From Amoebophrya sp. AT5.2 (Eukaryota; Sar; Dinophyceae; Syndiniales; Amoebophryaceae): 64,000 nucleotides of DNA. The notes under the pieces are model-generated. The model searched no databases and was not told where the DNA came from. It saw only the letters and a list, made by a program, of their open reading frames with translations. The stretch covers positions 20,656 through 84,655 of the forward strand of contig RXOD01003797.1 in the NCBI GenBank assembly GCA_005223375.1, in the 5' to 3' direction. Each line of letters starts with the position of its first letter. Within the stretch, counting starts at the first letter, position 1. A program made the translations under genes and the position numbers. Positions 10,854 through 23,812 of this stretch are shown one piece after another.

Positions 10854-12649
10854 ATGGTCTCGCCTGACACGCGTTCGTCTACCGCCCCTCCCGAAGGCTC
10901 GCCGTCGATCGAGGGTGCCAATCGTTTCCTGGACGACCTCAAGGTCGTCGATTTCCAGGAAACGGACGCTCCCAAGATCTTTTCCAAGTCGCTGAAGGAC
11001 ACCGGATTTGCTGTGCTGACAAACCACCCGGTGGATGTCGACTTGATCGAAGAAGTGTACCAAGAGTGGCGCGATTTTCTCTCCTGGCTGCACGAGGAGA
11101 AAGACCGCGTGGTCGAAGCAGGAGGTGGAGGTGCGGGGGCAGCTACCGATAACGAGAGCATCGCGAGTACAGCAGGTGACAACACTCCGACGACGGCGCC
11201 GCCCGGCCGAGATTCATTGGATCATGGGGGCGGCACCAGCTGCGCTGCGCCGGGCAAGCACTACGGAAAGATGTTCGCCGCTCCCTGTGCGGCAACGAAA
11301 GAGCTGATGAAGGACGAAAAGCTCCCGTATCTCCGGGACATGAGGACGCAAGACGGGTACTTCCCGGTGAAGCTCGCGGAATCGGCCAAGGGCCAGACCG
11401 TGCGCGACATCAAGCACTACTATCAGTGCTACTTTCCGTGGGGGAGATACCCGAAGGAAGTCTCGAACAGAGCGAAGAAACTCTTCGAGCAAATGATCGC
11501 CTTGGGTATTGCTCTTGCTACTTGATTCAGAATTTATACAGGTAACTAGTACTCTGACCACATTCTGATCGATGTTTCTGCTGCTGGTGGACAAAGATTG
11601 GTGGACTTACTTTCTTAAGTAAGTTAGTCTTAGTTGTACCTGTGTATCGGATATCGCCAGTGCACTGAGCTGCTGGATCGTTTCAGCGCTGGCGATGCGC
11701 GAATGCGCATATTTATATTACGATAGGATTCGTAAAGAATGGTGAGTAATGTGCTTGCGGACGTGCGAGGCCGAATAAATGGCTGAAATGAAATCGTGTA
11801 GCACTCATGCATTATGCACTTGTTGCACAACGACCGGGTACTTACGAACTAGTACAACACAGGCCGCGTGTTGCTCGAGTGGATCGACGAGCATATGGAC
11901 CCCAAGGTGCGCGAGCATCTGTCCTCCAAGGGCATCGGCAAGCTCACGGATGAGCTCTCGGTGGAACAGACCATGCTGCGGATCCTGCACTACCCAGCGT
12001 ATGAATCCAACGACTTCGAGCCCGGTGCGGTGCGTGCGGCGGCACACGAGGACATCAACCTGATCACGGTGCTGCCGGCTGGGTCCGCCCGCGGACTGCA
12101 GGTCCAGAGCAACCAGAGCGGGGAGTGGTAGACCTAGACTCTACATCAACATTTATTCGGCTCCTTTTATTTTTACATAGATATCGCCTTCTCCACCATC
12201 TCCACTTCTTTGCGTTCTTCGTTCAGAAATGCGTAGACAAACATGATCGGCTACATGCTGCGGCATCAAAATAATGTATGACAGGAGGAGATCTGCCGAA
12301 ATGAGGGGCCCATGTGACCCTCCCTCATCTCGATCTCACGAAGACGCCGCCGGCCAACATACATGTCAATCGATGATCTACTGCCGCACCCATGAAAATG
12401 AAACCCTTCACTAGGTACGAGGTTCCTTGCGTGAAGGGCAGCATTGTGATCAACATCGGCGACATGCTGCAGGAGATGACCAACCGTGAGTACATCGCGA
12501 CGACTCACCGCGTCCTCAAACTCGAGGAGGGCGAACGCATGTCGACGCCCTGCTTCGTGCACGCGAAACCCAAAACCTACATCTCCGACAAGTACCCGAC
12601 GGCCCACGACTTCCTCATGCAGAGGCTAAGGGAGCTGGGCGTGCTCTGA
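10854..12649 (+). CDS. 2-oxoglutarate/Fe(II)-dependent dioxygenase, isopenicillin N synthase-like
   Basis: The exons are 10854-11505, 11863-12127 and 12415-12649, giving 383 aa, which is close to the usual family length. Both introns are canonical GT-AG and phase-consistent (phase 1 through a Gly codon, then phase 2 through a Trp codon). The N-terminal half is of the DIOX_N type: IFSKSLKDTGFAVLTNHPVD, then GYFPVKLAESAKG and DIKHYYQCYFPWG. A Gly/Ala/Thr-rich insertion occupies about residues 88-135. The Fe(II) facial triad is visible as HED (His279, Asp281) and the THRV histidine (His337). The 2-oxoglutarate-binding Arg and Ser are RMS (Arg347, Ser349). The core VKGSIVINIGDMLQEMTN matches the family's 'GxxvvNiGDmlq.wSN'. 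The enzyme should couple oxidation of a small molecule to 2-oxoglutarate decarboxylation in the cytosol; its substrate cannot be told from sequence. No signal peptide. Confidence 0.9.
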
Positions 12650-13443
12650 GTAGGATCTGGTGAAGGTGGAGGTGGTGAAAAGAAGGAGGTGTTCAAAAGT
12701 GGACTGGACGAATGTTCCGCGTCCGACCTCACGGCCATACGTCGAAGGTCACGACATTTTGATGTTTTGCGACGATGAACGAGATACTGTGAAGCAGGGT
12801 CGAAATAAGCTCATTTTGCCAGCCAATGCTGGGACTTGGATATTTTCATTTGCGCAAATAAGGACAACGAGGACCACGGAGGTGGTCGCGGTCATGAAAG
12901 TTTTGGTGGACGGTGATAGTAGAACCTAACGAAGCAACACACGAACGCGTAAAATGTAGCGTTGTCGCTAACGTCGTCAACACGAGGCGTAAACTTCGAC
13001 AACAGACTGATGTATGAACTGAATGCGCATAGGGAACAAACTCGAATGAACCTGTTTAGGACGAGGTGGACGAAGGTTATTGCGAGGATTTTTTTTTCAA
13101 GCGCAACGGTCCGCCGCGGTTGCTCAATATCAGTAAGCAAGCCACACTCTGTCACGGACGCTTGGCGTCTGTTTCAAACCAGCTCCTATTGCAGGAGCTA
13201 CAGCGTCCAGGGTATTTTCAATCCAGTTCGTATACCTACGTCGGAACCCCGCCTGATGAAGAGAAGCAAGTCTGAGCGAGATGCACTCATCGTGAGAGCC
13301 GGCTATCGTGCTATCTGGTGGTAGTGCTGGTGGACGTTTTTTTACTAGTCTTTTTTACGTGGTTGTTCCTCGATCTCGGTCGCGATCCCACTTCAAGTCG
13401 CAGCGAACCAAGACAGACGCAGACCAAAACTAACTTCGAAAAG
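12650..13443. other. Intergenic region, no supported gene
   Basis: Only short frames without motifs occur. The frame of the next gene stays open upstream of its chosen ATG back to 13318, reading a hydrophobic stretch. That could be a 5' extension but is more likely 5' untranslated sequence. Confidence 0.4.
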
Positions 13444-16400
13444 ATGAATGCCCCGACGCTGGACTCGAATCTTCTGATGCTGAACGCTGCAACAGCAGGG
13501 CAGGCACACCGTGCCCCGTGGCCGACTGTAGGAGGCGGCGCCGCGCAGCAGATGGGTGGATTTTTCGTGCCAACTCCGGCCGTGTTTCAGCAGCAACAGC
13601 AACTACAACAGCAGCAAGCAGGTGCTTATCAGTTGGGAATGTTCGAGCAGCACAAGCAGCAGCGGGGGCTGTACAGCTACAATGCACAAGTACACCAGCA
13701 GCAATTGCAACAGCAAAATGAGCGGGGGCAGAGAAATCCACAAGCGCAGACGAGCCAAGACAGCAAGCCGATGCCGAGCGGAAGCGCGACCGCAAGCCGA
13801 TGGTCCGCAGGACGAGCAGGAGACAGCCACGTTCCAGGTGTGCGGCTGGACGAATCGAAACCGCAATGGGATCAGCACAGATCTTGGAGCCACTGGAACG
13901 ACTACAACAATTGGAGTTGGGACTATAACAAGGGAGCATGGAAATACTGGGAACCGGGACGGAATGCCAACCACAACCTCGAACGCAGCGGGAATAAATG
14001 GAATGGAAATAGTCGTGCCGGACCAAGCGGGGGGAGCCGAAGTCGTTCGGGACGAGGCGAGCCCTGTTTACCTGAAAGCCCCCAGCAGCACCGCGGTGAT
14101 CAATACCAAACTTTTCTCCGTCAGTCGCCGTCTGCGCGCGATCGAACAGGCTCGGCGTCGCGTAGCCGTAGCCCGAGATCGCGCTCTCCGTCGCCCTCGC
14201 CTGATATTAACGCCGCCAACAGGCGCAAAAGTGGCTACGCGACGGAGTACAAGCGGCAGTATCGAGACCCGTCGCCCAGCGCCGCCGGTGATGGGAACAA
14301 CCGGGGAAGGGGTCGGAGCGCCTCGCCAGGTGGAGCAGGGTGCCGCGGTTTGTCGGAGACAGCGACCCGCCCAACAAGAAGCAGGAGTGGGTCGCCGTCT
14401 CCGACAAAAAGAAATGAAAATGAGAAACTGGACGGCGGTCAGGCTCAGGACTACGAGGGCGCGGCTGGGACATTTTTGAACAAGATCTCCTCTTCGCCCC
14501 TGCTGCAGCCGCAAAGCCTGCTCTCCCCGGGCTTTAACCTGTCGTCGCCGCCACTCAACGTGCCAGACAGTTCTCCAGACCTCGGCGAGGCGGAACAGGT
14601 AGAGGCACAACATCACCAGCAGCACTTCGCCCGGGGCTCGAGTGGGCCCGCAGCACCCCCCGCAGCGTTCTCCGATCGTGTCCGCGGGCAGTTAAAGGCG
14701 GTCTGCGACGAGTACAATACGAAGCAGTCCCTGCAGAAGAAGGTGAGCGAAAAGGCGATCCGGGAGAAGGAAAAAGCCGAGGCAGGGAAGTTGACGGCGC
14801 GGAACACGCTGCTCGAGGCGCTTGAAGAGGACACGCGGCAGTGCGAGAAGGAGGCGCGCGTAGGCGGGCTGCGCGAAGTTCTCCGGGCCAACAAAAAGAC
14901 GGGCGCGCGCGGACAGCTGGTGGGGGGGACCTTTAGCAAGGACCGGATCGGCGGAGCAGTCGAGCCGAAAGCCGCGGATCCCGACGGACGAGGAAACCAG
15001 TACCGGCCAGAACGAATCGAGCCAAGAAACGTGGCCGCGGTGGTAGATGCATTGGTAGTGGAAGAGGAGATAGGGCTGAATGCTGGGGGTGGGGCGAGAA
15101 ATCGTGGTAGTGAAGCCGCAATGTCGCCCAGAGCGGCGCGCAACACCGGGGGGACGGACAGGGATCTATCGTTCAACGTAAAGTTTAAGTTAGCGAGTGA
15201 TGATGAAAACGCATCGTTTGCGAGAAGTGTATGATGCTTCTGCTACTGCTTGTGTTGAAAGTTGAATTATGAGAGGTGAAGTTGAGCCCCGACTTTAAAC
15301 TTCAAGTGATTTTTTCAGCGCGGCTCCTCTGCGCCGGATTCGGAGCGGTCGCCCGGCCGCGGACGTAGGCAGCACACCGCACAGCTTCATCGTAACTACA
15401 GCTCACTTGCGCCCCACGCTTTCAGCGGGGACGACATCCACCAGCGTGAGCAGCCCCTTCGTCGCTCTGCGTCGCTCAGTCCGCGACACCAGAGCAGCCT
15501 CGCTGGCTGCGGTGTTGTCGTGCAGGAAGAGCGCTCTCGCCTCCAGGATCCAGCTTTCGGTTTCTGCAGCCTTTCCCCCGACCGGGATTTCAACACCTTC
15601 TCTCCGGACGAAAAGAAGCACTACATGCAAACGACCTATCGAGAGGACCTCTTTGAACAGATTCGCAGCAAGAAGCAGCTCGTCCCGCACCTGAAACCTT
15701 TCTGGAGCCCGGAACGCAAGAACGAAGTGATGCAGCGGGAAAGAGCTGCGAATACCTCCGGAAACCGTCCGAATATCGACTGGGAAAGGGACGACAAACA
15801 CAATACAGCACTAGCACGATGGGTGGATCAAGCAGTGCGGTTGGAAAACGGGGTTGGTTTCAAGCTCAACCAGCAGAACGTCGCCAGCGGTAGAAGCAGG
15901 CCGCAAAGCGGCGGCAGACCCCACAGCAGCGGCAGCTTAACTGGCACCGGCAGGGGCGGCAGATTGTATTTGCAAGATGAAGAAGAAGTCTATACATAGG
16001 TATAATAGCGTAAATATAGTAAAAGCCCCAACATCAAGAACATTCCCCAAACCCATAGATCACTTGATCATGACGAAACACGACATCAACACTCCAGGAG
16101 GAAGTTTTTTTCCGTCCATCCGGGCGGAGGACCGGTGCGGCCGTCGACTTCTGGGTCGACGTCGCATTCGTCTCGGCGGTCCAGCATGGCGTCGTCCGGC
16201 GGCCGCAACGCCACCGATTTCGTCCGGCGAAACCGCATGCTTGCCGCGACCTACGGCCGCAATCGCCGCGAAAAACAGCTGGAGGCTGCCGCAAACACAC
16301 TCGACCGCTTTTGGAAAAAGGAGAAAGACGCGGGTAATAAACAAAACGAACACACTTTCTCTCCTTGTTGACGGCGGCTTGTCGCTTTCTTGTGCGCAGG

Positions 16401-18279
16401 GAGGAGAGATATGCCACGTCCCCTCCTGCTTGTAGAGGCACTACAGTCAAACTAGCCCAGCGATCGGATTACAGCAATAACACGAGGTAGGCGTAGTTTA
16501 ATATTTTTTTATTTTTTTCCGTTTATGTTTATCCATTGGTTGCACTCCAGCAGGTGATAAAACGCGTATTCTTGCGGCGAGCAGTGTCAGCAACAACTAC
16601 CTGACGCACGAGCAGCGTGTGCAGAAAGACGCTGTTTCCCTTCTTGGGAGTGTGTCGCAACACGAGCACTTGCTCCCGCTTCCCGCCGTCCCAGAGGTGC
16701 CGTCTGGCTCCGAAGCTAGCTCACCGTCGCCATCACCGGATCGCCGCGGAGGTGGAGGTGTTGGAAAGGAGTTGGAGAGCTCCTCAGTACTGATTGGCAA
16801 TCTCTTCACCGCGGAGCAGCCGTTCCAATTCACTTTTGGTGGCAATCACGTGTCGATCTCGCCGGGGAAAACGGTCGGGGAGGTGGGCGTGGAGGTGAGC
16901 AATGCTGCAAATGGGGAGTTGATTGCGAAACAGCAACTGAATGCTAATCGACCGGGATTAAGAAGTGCGACTGTTGATGCTGAGGTGCCCCGACCAGCAG
17001 GGGCAGTATCGTCGTCAGAAGCAGGTAGCGGAGCGAGAACACCACGATTGCGAGGAGAGGCCGTAACAGACACGCACGGGACAGGAAGTACAGCGAATGT
17101 GAAGTCCCAGCCATCTTCGCAGTCGGTGCGCGGGGCGGGAAGACTACGGATCACAGAGGTGCGACAGAAAATGAAAAAGTAGATTCCCCGCAAGAAGATG
17201 ATAGAAAAATTAAGGACACGATCACGATCTTCGAACAAGATGAGCTGACAGATGCTGAAGATTACACGATGTTGAATGTTGAGTTTGTCGAACGAATCGC
17301 CGCGAAACGAAAAATCTTCCATCCACCACAGGCCATGGAGCTTGGCCGTTCGATGGCATATGAACGACGCGACGCCACAATTGGCAAGCAGCAACAAGAA
17401 AGTGCTTGCTCCGGAGCAGATACTATTAGGAACAGGAGCCAGCACGTCCTCGCCCCAGCTGCAAGGAACTTGCTTCCCGAGGAGAAAAGTGCTGGCGACT
17501 TTCCCATGCCGAGTCTCTCGCTGCAGCCTCTGCCGTTCGCTTCTCCGGTTGATCACTTCCCGCCTGTCCGGCTGCCGACGAACGCCAGGCCGCCGGAAAA
17601 AATAAACTGGCACTCTCAACACATACGTGGAATCTCAGAACAGGACCTCGAGCAGCGCGTGGCGCTTGAAAACATGCTTTCGCGCGCGTTACGCCGGGCC
17701 GTATCGCCAACGCCGGACAACGGCAGTACTGTTCCCACGAAAATAACAACACCCTCCAGGAGGACGTCCTCCAGCAAATCTGGCGTCCGCATGCACGCAG
17801 CGGCTTCACGCGAAGACCCCAGGACCGCGCGAGTTTTGCCCGAAGCTGTGGGTGGTAGAAGCGGCACTGACAAACACAATCAAGATCAACGCCATAATGC
17901 CGGCGATCATGGAAGAGATGCGGAGGTGGCGTGCACCAGAATTGATCAATCCTCGAACGCGAACGGCCTACGAGAGCCGCTGATTGTGAGGACAACGTAC
18001 TCTGGGGGTGCTGGTGCAGCAGTTGGGGGGGCGAGTGGAGTTTCTTCACAAAACAAGCACCAGCCGCACGTGCAGCCACCCTCGAGCAATACGTCCTCGC
18101 GCCGACCCTCGCTGTTGACACAGCAACGGGCACTAACCACTCGTGAGGCGCGGCGGGAGGGCGCCTCCTCCGAGAAGGCTCAACGCCCGAAGAGCGCGGG
18201 AATGTACCAGCAAACGCCACTAAATATCACCAAATACGCGAGCGGACGCTCCGCACGGACGCAGACCGGAATGATATGA
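13444..18279 (+). CDS. SR-rich low-complexity protein, about five exons, function unknown
   Basis: The proposed exons are 13444-15228, 15319-15987, 16105-16333, 16554-17024 and 17123-18279, giving about 1,436 aa. The ATG at 13444 opens a Gln-rich region (QQQQQLQQQQ) and a Trp/Asn-rich stretch (WSHWNDYNNWSWDYNK). An Arg-Ser domain (SASRSRSPRSRSPSPSPD) follows at about residues 235-330, resembling splicing-factor SR tails. A Lys/Glu coiled-coil segment occupies about residues 415-480. Exon 2 contains NTFSPDEKKHYMQTTYREDLFEQI. Exon 3 contains RRNRMLAATYGRNRREKQLE. Junctions 1 (GTATGA...TTTTTTCAG, phase 0) and 3 (GTAATA...CCAGCAG, phase 1 in a Gly codon) are firm. The exon 2/3 junction is weak, because a TAG at 15997 could end a first gene and a second could start at ATG 16186. 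The exon 4/5 junction is proposed because the frame changes between about 17,024 and 17,180. No enzyme domain was recognised; an RNA-processing link is only suggested by the RS tract. Confidence 0.5.
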
Positions 18280-19932
18280 GCCAAAAACAAAATGAAAAAA
18301 CAGTGCAGCCAAGTAATAAATAAATAGATACATAGTGTTGCAGCATGCATCGATCTTAATCCTTCGAATGGTACGTAGCCCTCTCGGAAGTAGCGGTAGG
18401 CACACGTATGGCTGATATATTATAGTTAGAAATCAAGGTAAGTGATGATTTAATGCCGCCATCGAGGACGAGGAAGTAACAGTTCTCAAGAACGCGGTCA
18501 GCGTTAGCGGGACGACGCAATCGGAGACCAAGACCAAGTGAGCAATTTTATTTAGATTTTGCAGTGGCTGTAGCACAGTAAAGAAAACAAAATTTAATCG
18601 ATGAACATGAAGTCTAAAAAAATATGATCGAACATAATTTAGCTGTAGCTCGAGTATCTATTCTTCTTGAGCTGCAGCAGCTGCGATGAGACGTGCGGCG
18701 GCGCCTGATTGGTTTGTTTGATCATCATGAAAGAATGGCATACCAGATGCATGAACTTGTACTTTTGCGTCTCTGCCACTGCCACTGCCCGCCTGTGCGG
18801 CGCAGCACACGCACGGCATCGAACTCGCTATAGCCTGTTAAAGCTACGTACAAGTGTAAAAATGGAAGGTCCCACCACGAGAAACAAAGTCATTGGAATT
18901 CGAGGCTCTTGCAAAGCTCTGCGAAGATCCCATCCCGCCCTACATATGGCCGGCACTGACATCAAGATCAAAAAAAATGTACTAAAATTCATTATGGGTG
19001 TGCACAGTGTACTCTACTCCCGCCTGTCTTTCACGTTCTTTCGTAGTCGAAATAGCCCACAGCGATACGACCGACACAAGAGAGGCACGGCCACGATCGA
19101 CGATTCATCGCTCTTCACGAAAAGCAACCGCATGATGTTGATGACGACAAAACAAATGTTGATCTCCTGATCTCCATGATCGTGATGTCTCCTTGGAGAT
19201 CCCACCAGTCGATCTTCGATGTCCTGATGTCCTTCACTACGACTACTGGCTTCCCTAGCGTACCTAAGTACTCCTCCATCCCGTTCGGTGGTCTGTTTGA
19301 CGTTGATGATCGCCATCAAGGATTTACTCCGACGATCTCGAAAAGCGAAGAACCATTGGTCCAATGCATGGTGATAAGACATCCATAACCATATGCATCG
19401 CTGACTGGTGCGCGGATCACAATCATCCTCGTCTTGGTACTTCTTGTCCTTTGTGACGCTACTTTCGCTTGGATTCATTGCTTGGATCGTCGGCCTGCAT
19501 GGATTGGATTGGAACCAACAGCAGGAGCAGGCGATGAAAATAAAGTTGAATGAGGATGATCATGTTGACGTAGGAGCAAAGCTAAAGCGGCGCTCATCCT
19601 GAATACGTCTGCTATATGTATAATCTTGCAGCGAGGCACAGAAGTAGCACTAGCACCTGAGGACACGACGAATCCAATTCTTGTTGATGTCGTTCAAGGA
19701 AGGTGTTGACTCTACTTCCATTGAACAAACTGAAACTCAAGCGACGGACTGCTAGCCACGACGGACTGCTACTGCTAGCTTCGTCGGACTTCTAGCTACG
19801 GAGTGCTAGGCGTCAGCGAATCGTTGCTCCTTTGTGGACGACACGCCGCGAGGTGAGTAGCAATAACCAGGAGCAGAGCCCCACCACCAGCAGCAACCGC
19901 AACGAGCAGAAGCGCTCGGGGCAACGTCGAGA
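18280..19932. other. Intergenic region, no supported gene
   Basis: AT-richer than its flanks. A 153-codon frame at 18709-19170 (+) lacks any recognisable feature. Imperfect short repeats built on CGACGGACTGCTA lie at about 19,743-19,775. No RNA gene seen. Confidence 0.5.
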
Positions 19933-22316
19933 ATGCCCCCGAAGCAGAAGTGTTACGTACGTCTGTGCGACGTGGGTTGGGCGCCCAAGGACGTGCCGGA
20001 CCAGGTTGTGGACCGGCCTGGGCTCTTCTACGCGTACGAGTCCGGAGGTTGGAGCTACTTCCGTTGCAAGTTGTGCCGGAAGTACGTGCAGGACTATTCT
20101 CACGTGGAATCCCGCAAGCACATCCAGGAGCTCCAAGCCTTTGATGCGTCCACGCCAGAGCAACAAATCGCAAAGCTGAAAGCGTGGTCTGTTGAATTTG
20201 GCTTGCAGCAGCCGAAAGACGATCAGGAGGCACTCACTGTCCTGCACGAGCCGTATGGGTTTCTGGAGAAAGAGGACGAAGAAGAAGCTGCGGCTGTTGA
20301 GGGGGCCTCGGACTGGTCGAGGACACCTGCTGGCGCGGGCGTCGTGACAGCGCCGTCGACGACGTCGTGGACGTCCTCTGGTACTTGGGCGAACAAAAAC
20401 AACACGTGGGGGTCGTCCTCTTCATTCTCTGGCGGCGGGTGGTCCGATTTTCGGATGCCGGATCCCTTCGCAACGTCGAACGGCGATCATGTCTTGACGG
20501 ACCAGAACGCGAACAATGCCTCTTCCGCACAAAGAAACTGGACGCCGGGCCACTATTCGAATCGCGACAGCTGGAGCGCGTGGAGCGTGCGGATGAAATT
20601 TCCCGATCCATTTCCTGTGGGAAGAAACTCAACGACCAAAACGGTTGAACCCTCAACACCGGCCACGGGTTTTGACTCGAAGGAATCAGCCAGACAAGTG
20701 CTCGTCCACTTCTTGGGGTCCTTCGAAGAATGGCTCCGGGAGGTGCAAAAAGCTGCGAAGTCATTTCCCGGCCATTCTTGCGAGAAATTGGTGAATGTTG
20801 CACAAATCAACCTCTGGCAGGAGCTCGCCGCTGCGAGGATACAGCCGCGCGCTGCATCTGGGTGCTCGCCTGCGCCTCCACGATTACCTACGGAGATCGT
20901 ACGCATGATGTTCGAGTTCCTTGGACCAATCCCGACCGTGCCAGCTCTTCCGGAGGAACAACCAGGTGTCCTCCAGCCGGTGCCGGAGTCGTTGACGGTA
21001 GTGCAGAGGCTTTTGGCAGGTGGCGCACCGCTTAGCGACGATGACGAGCTGCAGGACGAAGAAGGAGATGCAGCGCGACGAGGATTCGGAACCTCGTCAA
21101 ACTGCAGCAACGGGGGAGCGGAGCTAGGAGCTGGAGGAGAGTCCGACCCGGAACAAAGATCACCAGGACCGGGAGGCATGGTTTCTCCGACCGTTTCAGG
21201 GGAAAGTCAATGGTTCCGCGACGAGGCACAGCGAGAGGTCCAGAGGTACGTCGCGGAGGTGAAAGCCAAAAAAACCACAAATTCACCGGGAACGCCGATC
21301 GTCCCGCTTTCCAACCGGTCTCAATTTTCGTTCTTGAACTACGCCAGTGATATACAACTCGGAAAGGGAAATAAGCTGCGGGAGCAGTCCCAGGCGGCAA
21401 GTTGTGGGCCAGGTACTAGTACGTCGTGCACTGATTGTTCTGATAGTTAGATTGATAGCTCATCCGATTTATATAATATTGGAATCTTCTTGATCTCCTG
21501 TAGTTGTACGATTGTGACAGACGCCAAGCCTGCTGAGTCTTGCAACCGCCGCCACCTGATGACATTCAACTACTTCCAGGTAAAGGCGTTGTTTGGAATT
21601 GGATGCAGATGAAAGCGTGGCCGAAGAGCAAGGACTTTGATGCGACCACGAAAGGCAAGAAACCTTTTGACGCGACGAGCGGGTGCAAGGCGGATTATTC
21701 CAAGACCGGGGTGGGGAAGGACAAAGCGAAGACCTGTGCAGCCTGGAATCCAGCGCAATCACGTGCATCAGAGACGCGTAGCTATCAACGAAACAAGAAG
21801 GGCTGGATCTCGCCGTGGGAAAAAAATGGAGTGAACAGCGAACCGTGGAGGTTGCAGTCCGCTGCTTCGAAGATTTCATGGTCTTCTGAAGGAGCATGGG
21901 CCAATCAAAGTTGCTCGCGAGACAGCTATCGCGACGATGTTGGGGACGATTCTGGTAAGGAACTGTCGCAGATACGCGCAGAGTGTAGCGGAAAGGAAAA
22001 GGACGCCAGTGGTCGCAATGCGATTTCGAATACCGACCTTGCGGGTGCAACTGCCTCGGCATCGGAGGCTGGTCGAGCCGACATGAACGGAAATGACCAA
22101 AAGAAGAAGACGTCCATGTGTACGAGCTACGAAGCCAGTCGGGACCCAAGACTTCGAACGAGTGTTGAGCAGTACCGAAGCAAATCCCGATCTCGACAGA
22201 GGGTCGGCGACGACGAGGATTGCTGTCATTCCACTCCATCCGACGACTTCGAGGAGGTCGACGAATGGGACGAGGACGACATTGCAGCTATGCGCACGAC
22301 AGAAACAGGAGCATAA
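19933..22316 (+). CDS. Protein with N-terminal U1/matrin-like C2H2 zinc finger
   Basis: The exons are 19933-21412 and 21538-22316, giving 752 aa. The intron is GT-AG (GTACTA...GCTGAG, 125 nt, phase 1). Residues about 38-60 read YFRCKLCRKYVQDYSHVESRKH, a C-x2-C...H-x5-H arrangement like U1C/matrin-type zinc fingers that bind RNA or double-stranded nucleic acid. The first Cys pair is followed by a helix with the two His, with slightly short spacing. The rest is Ser/Gly/Trp-rich (GSSSSFSGGGWSDFRMPDPF, NRDSWSAWSVRMKFPDPF), with two related MPDPF/FPDPF blocks. The C-terminal exon has a repeated KxFDATxxxK pattern and ends in acidic residues. A nuclear or RNA-associated role is inferred from the finger only. 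The ATG has an open context with no longer in-frame alternative. Confidence 0.62.
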
Positions 22317-23169
22317 TGGCATTTGCATTTGCAAGAGTAGCGTCTTTTTCTTCACGTAGTGGACTTGGATCAGCACGTAAGTAACATCAGTGAATTTAAG
22401 TTTAGTACCTCGAAGCTCAAGCACCCACAAGGATAAGAAAGTCGAAGTCAAAGTCTGCTCCAGGGCATAAAGTTAACGTCGACTCCTGCGCTCCACCGTA
22501 TTGATTCGCAGCATAAAAAGCAGTACTAAAGTATATTGTTATAAATGTAGCAGAATTATGTGTGTTGTGAAAAGCATCTCCGTTTACTTCCTGCACCGGT
22601 ACAGCTACAACAGGAGAGTGTACTTATCCACGCCGAGCTGCTGACTTCGTCGCGTTACGTATGTGATCATGACTTTTGAACATCGCTTGCGACTGCCGAG
22701 TGCAAGAACGTGTAAGAGTAAGAGTAAGAGTGCGCGGTGCTACATGTTCTCGGAGAAACATCAAAACCAAGGAAAAGCTTCAAAATGGAACAGCAAGCAT
22801 CTCGCTAAAGAATGCTGCACAACCGCGGTTGGCACCAAATTACACACTGTCGATGTGCTGAATGTTGGAAGTTCTGAAAGTATGTCAGTTGAGGCACCTC
22901 ATCGAAGTTCATCAACATGCAAGCAAGAAGCCTCTCCCTCCGGATCCACCAGGGGAGACGCTCAAACGCAGTGCATTGGCTGAAGATCAATTATTTTATG
23001 GTGATCAAGGTTGAGGCTTACCGGATTTAACGATCAGTCAGATGAATACTTAGGATGATCTCTCAAGGTTAAGGCTTTGTAAAAAATGCACATAGGATCT
23101 CCTCCTCGAATTCATCAAGAAGTTCTTCATTGCGTCGATCTGCCATTTTTTTATTGCAATTTGCTGGCT

Positions 23170-23220
23170 CTGGCTCTCACATATCGTATAGCTGTACCTT
23201 ACCTTCTGGCTCTCACATAT
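23170..23220. repeat. Direct repeat, CTGGCTCTCACATAT x2
   Basis: The 15-bp sequence CTGGCTCTCACATAT occurs exactly at 23170-23184 and 23206-23220 in non-coding DNA. Spacing and context give no clue to function; replication slippage is the simplest origin. Confidence 0.7.
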
Positions 23221-23658
23221 TTTTTTTGTGTTCCATGCATTGGTGGTAGTGGTAGAAGTAGATCAACCTCAGCAACGAAATTTCAACGACAGTCGCTCGC
23301 GAGTAATATGTTGAGTAAGTCAATGCTTCTTATAGCTTCTACCGTACCCCAGCCCTACCTCTTCCGCAGCTGTTGGATCTATCAACCTCAACGAATGCGT
23401 TTCTAGAACGACTATGGGCATTTTTTATTCTCCGTCATGTTTTCGCTATTCAGTACCGCCCTGAGGCGGAGCCAGACTGAACTTCGTTAGTATGTAGCGC
23501 CATTTTTGGTAATGGTATCTATGGCATTGTTAAGAAGCAGCTCATGTCAGGACTACTTACAGGCGGTAGAGTCCCTCAGCTGCACCAGCTACCGCGGCAA
23601 CATCATCAAAAGTTCCATTTCCCACACTACAACGAAAAAGATTTAATCCAGGTCGGCC

Positions 23659-23704
23659 TCTGCCGCACACAATAAGTCTCTCTCTCGTCTGCCGCACACA
23701 ATAA
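23659..23704. repeat. Direct repeat, TCTGCCGCACACAATAA x2
   Basis: An exact 17-bp repeat occurs at 23659-23675 and 23688-23704, separated by a CT-rich spacer, about 110 bp before the ATG of the next gene. It could be a duplicated upstream regulatory or processing site, or slippage. Confidence 0.7.
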
Positions 23705-23812
23705 AAAAATCGCAAAGTAGTTCTTACACCCACAACTTGGGTCTCATAGTGCTTGTGGGTTTACTTCATCTTTGACAAGCACCAGCTTCTGCTTCAGCAT
23801 TTTCACGCAAAA

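Larger units (their letters stand above)
22317..23812. other. Intergenic region with several direct repeats
   Basis: No supported gene. It holds a (GTAAGA)-like run at about 22,711-22,730, exact repeats at 23,170-23,220 and 23,659-23,704, and a second-order doublet (CAAGGTTGAGGCTT / CAAGGTTAAGGCTT) near 23,008 and 23,065. A sequence loosely like the dinoflagellate spliced leader at 23,494 is discussed under rejected items. Confidence 0.5.

Noticed and set aside
18709..19170. 153-codon plus-strand frame between genes
   Set aside because: AT-rich composition, no motif and no splice partners; it looks like non-coding DNA.
23494..23509. GTAGCGCCATTTTTGG, loosely like the dinoflagellate spliced leader
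   Set aside because: It has an extra base in two places and lacks the GGCTCAAG end and a proper donor context, so the match is probably chance.
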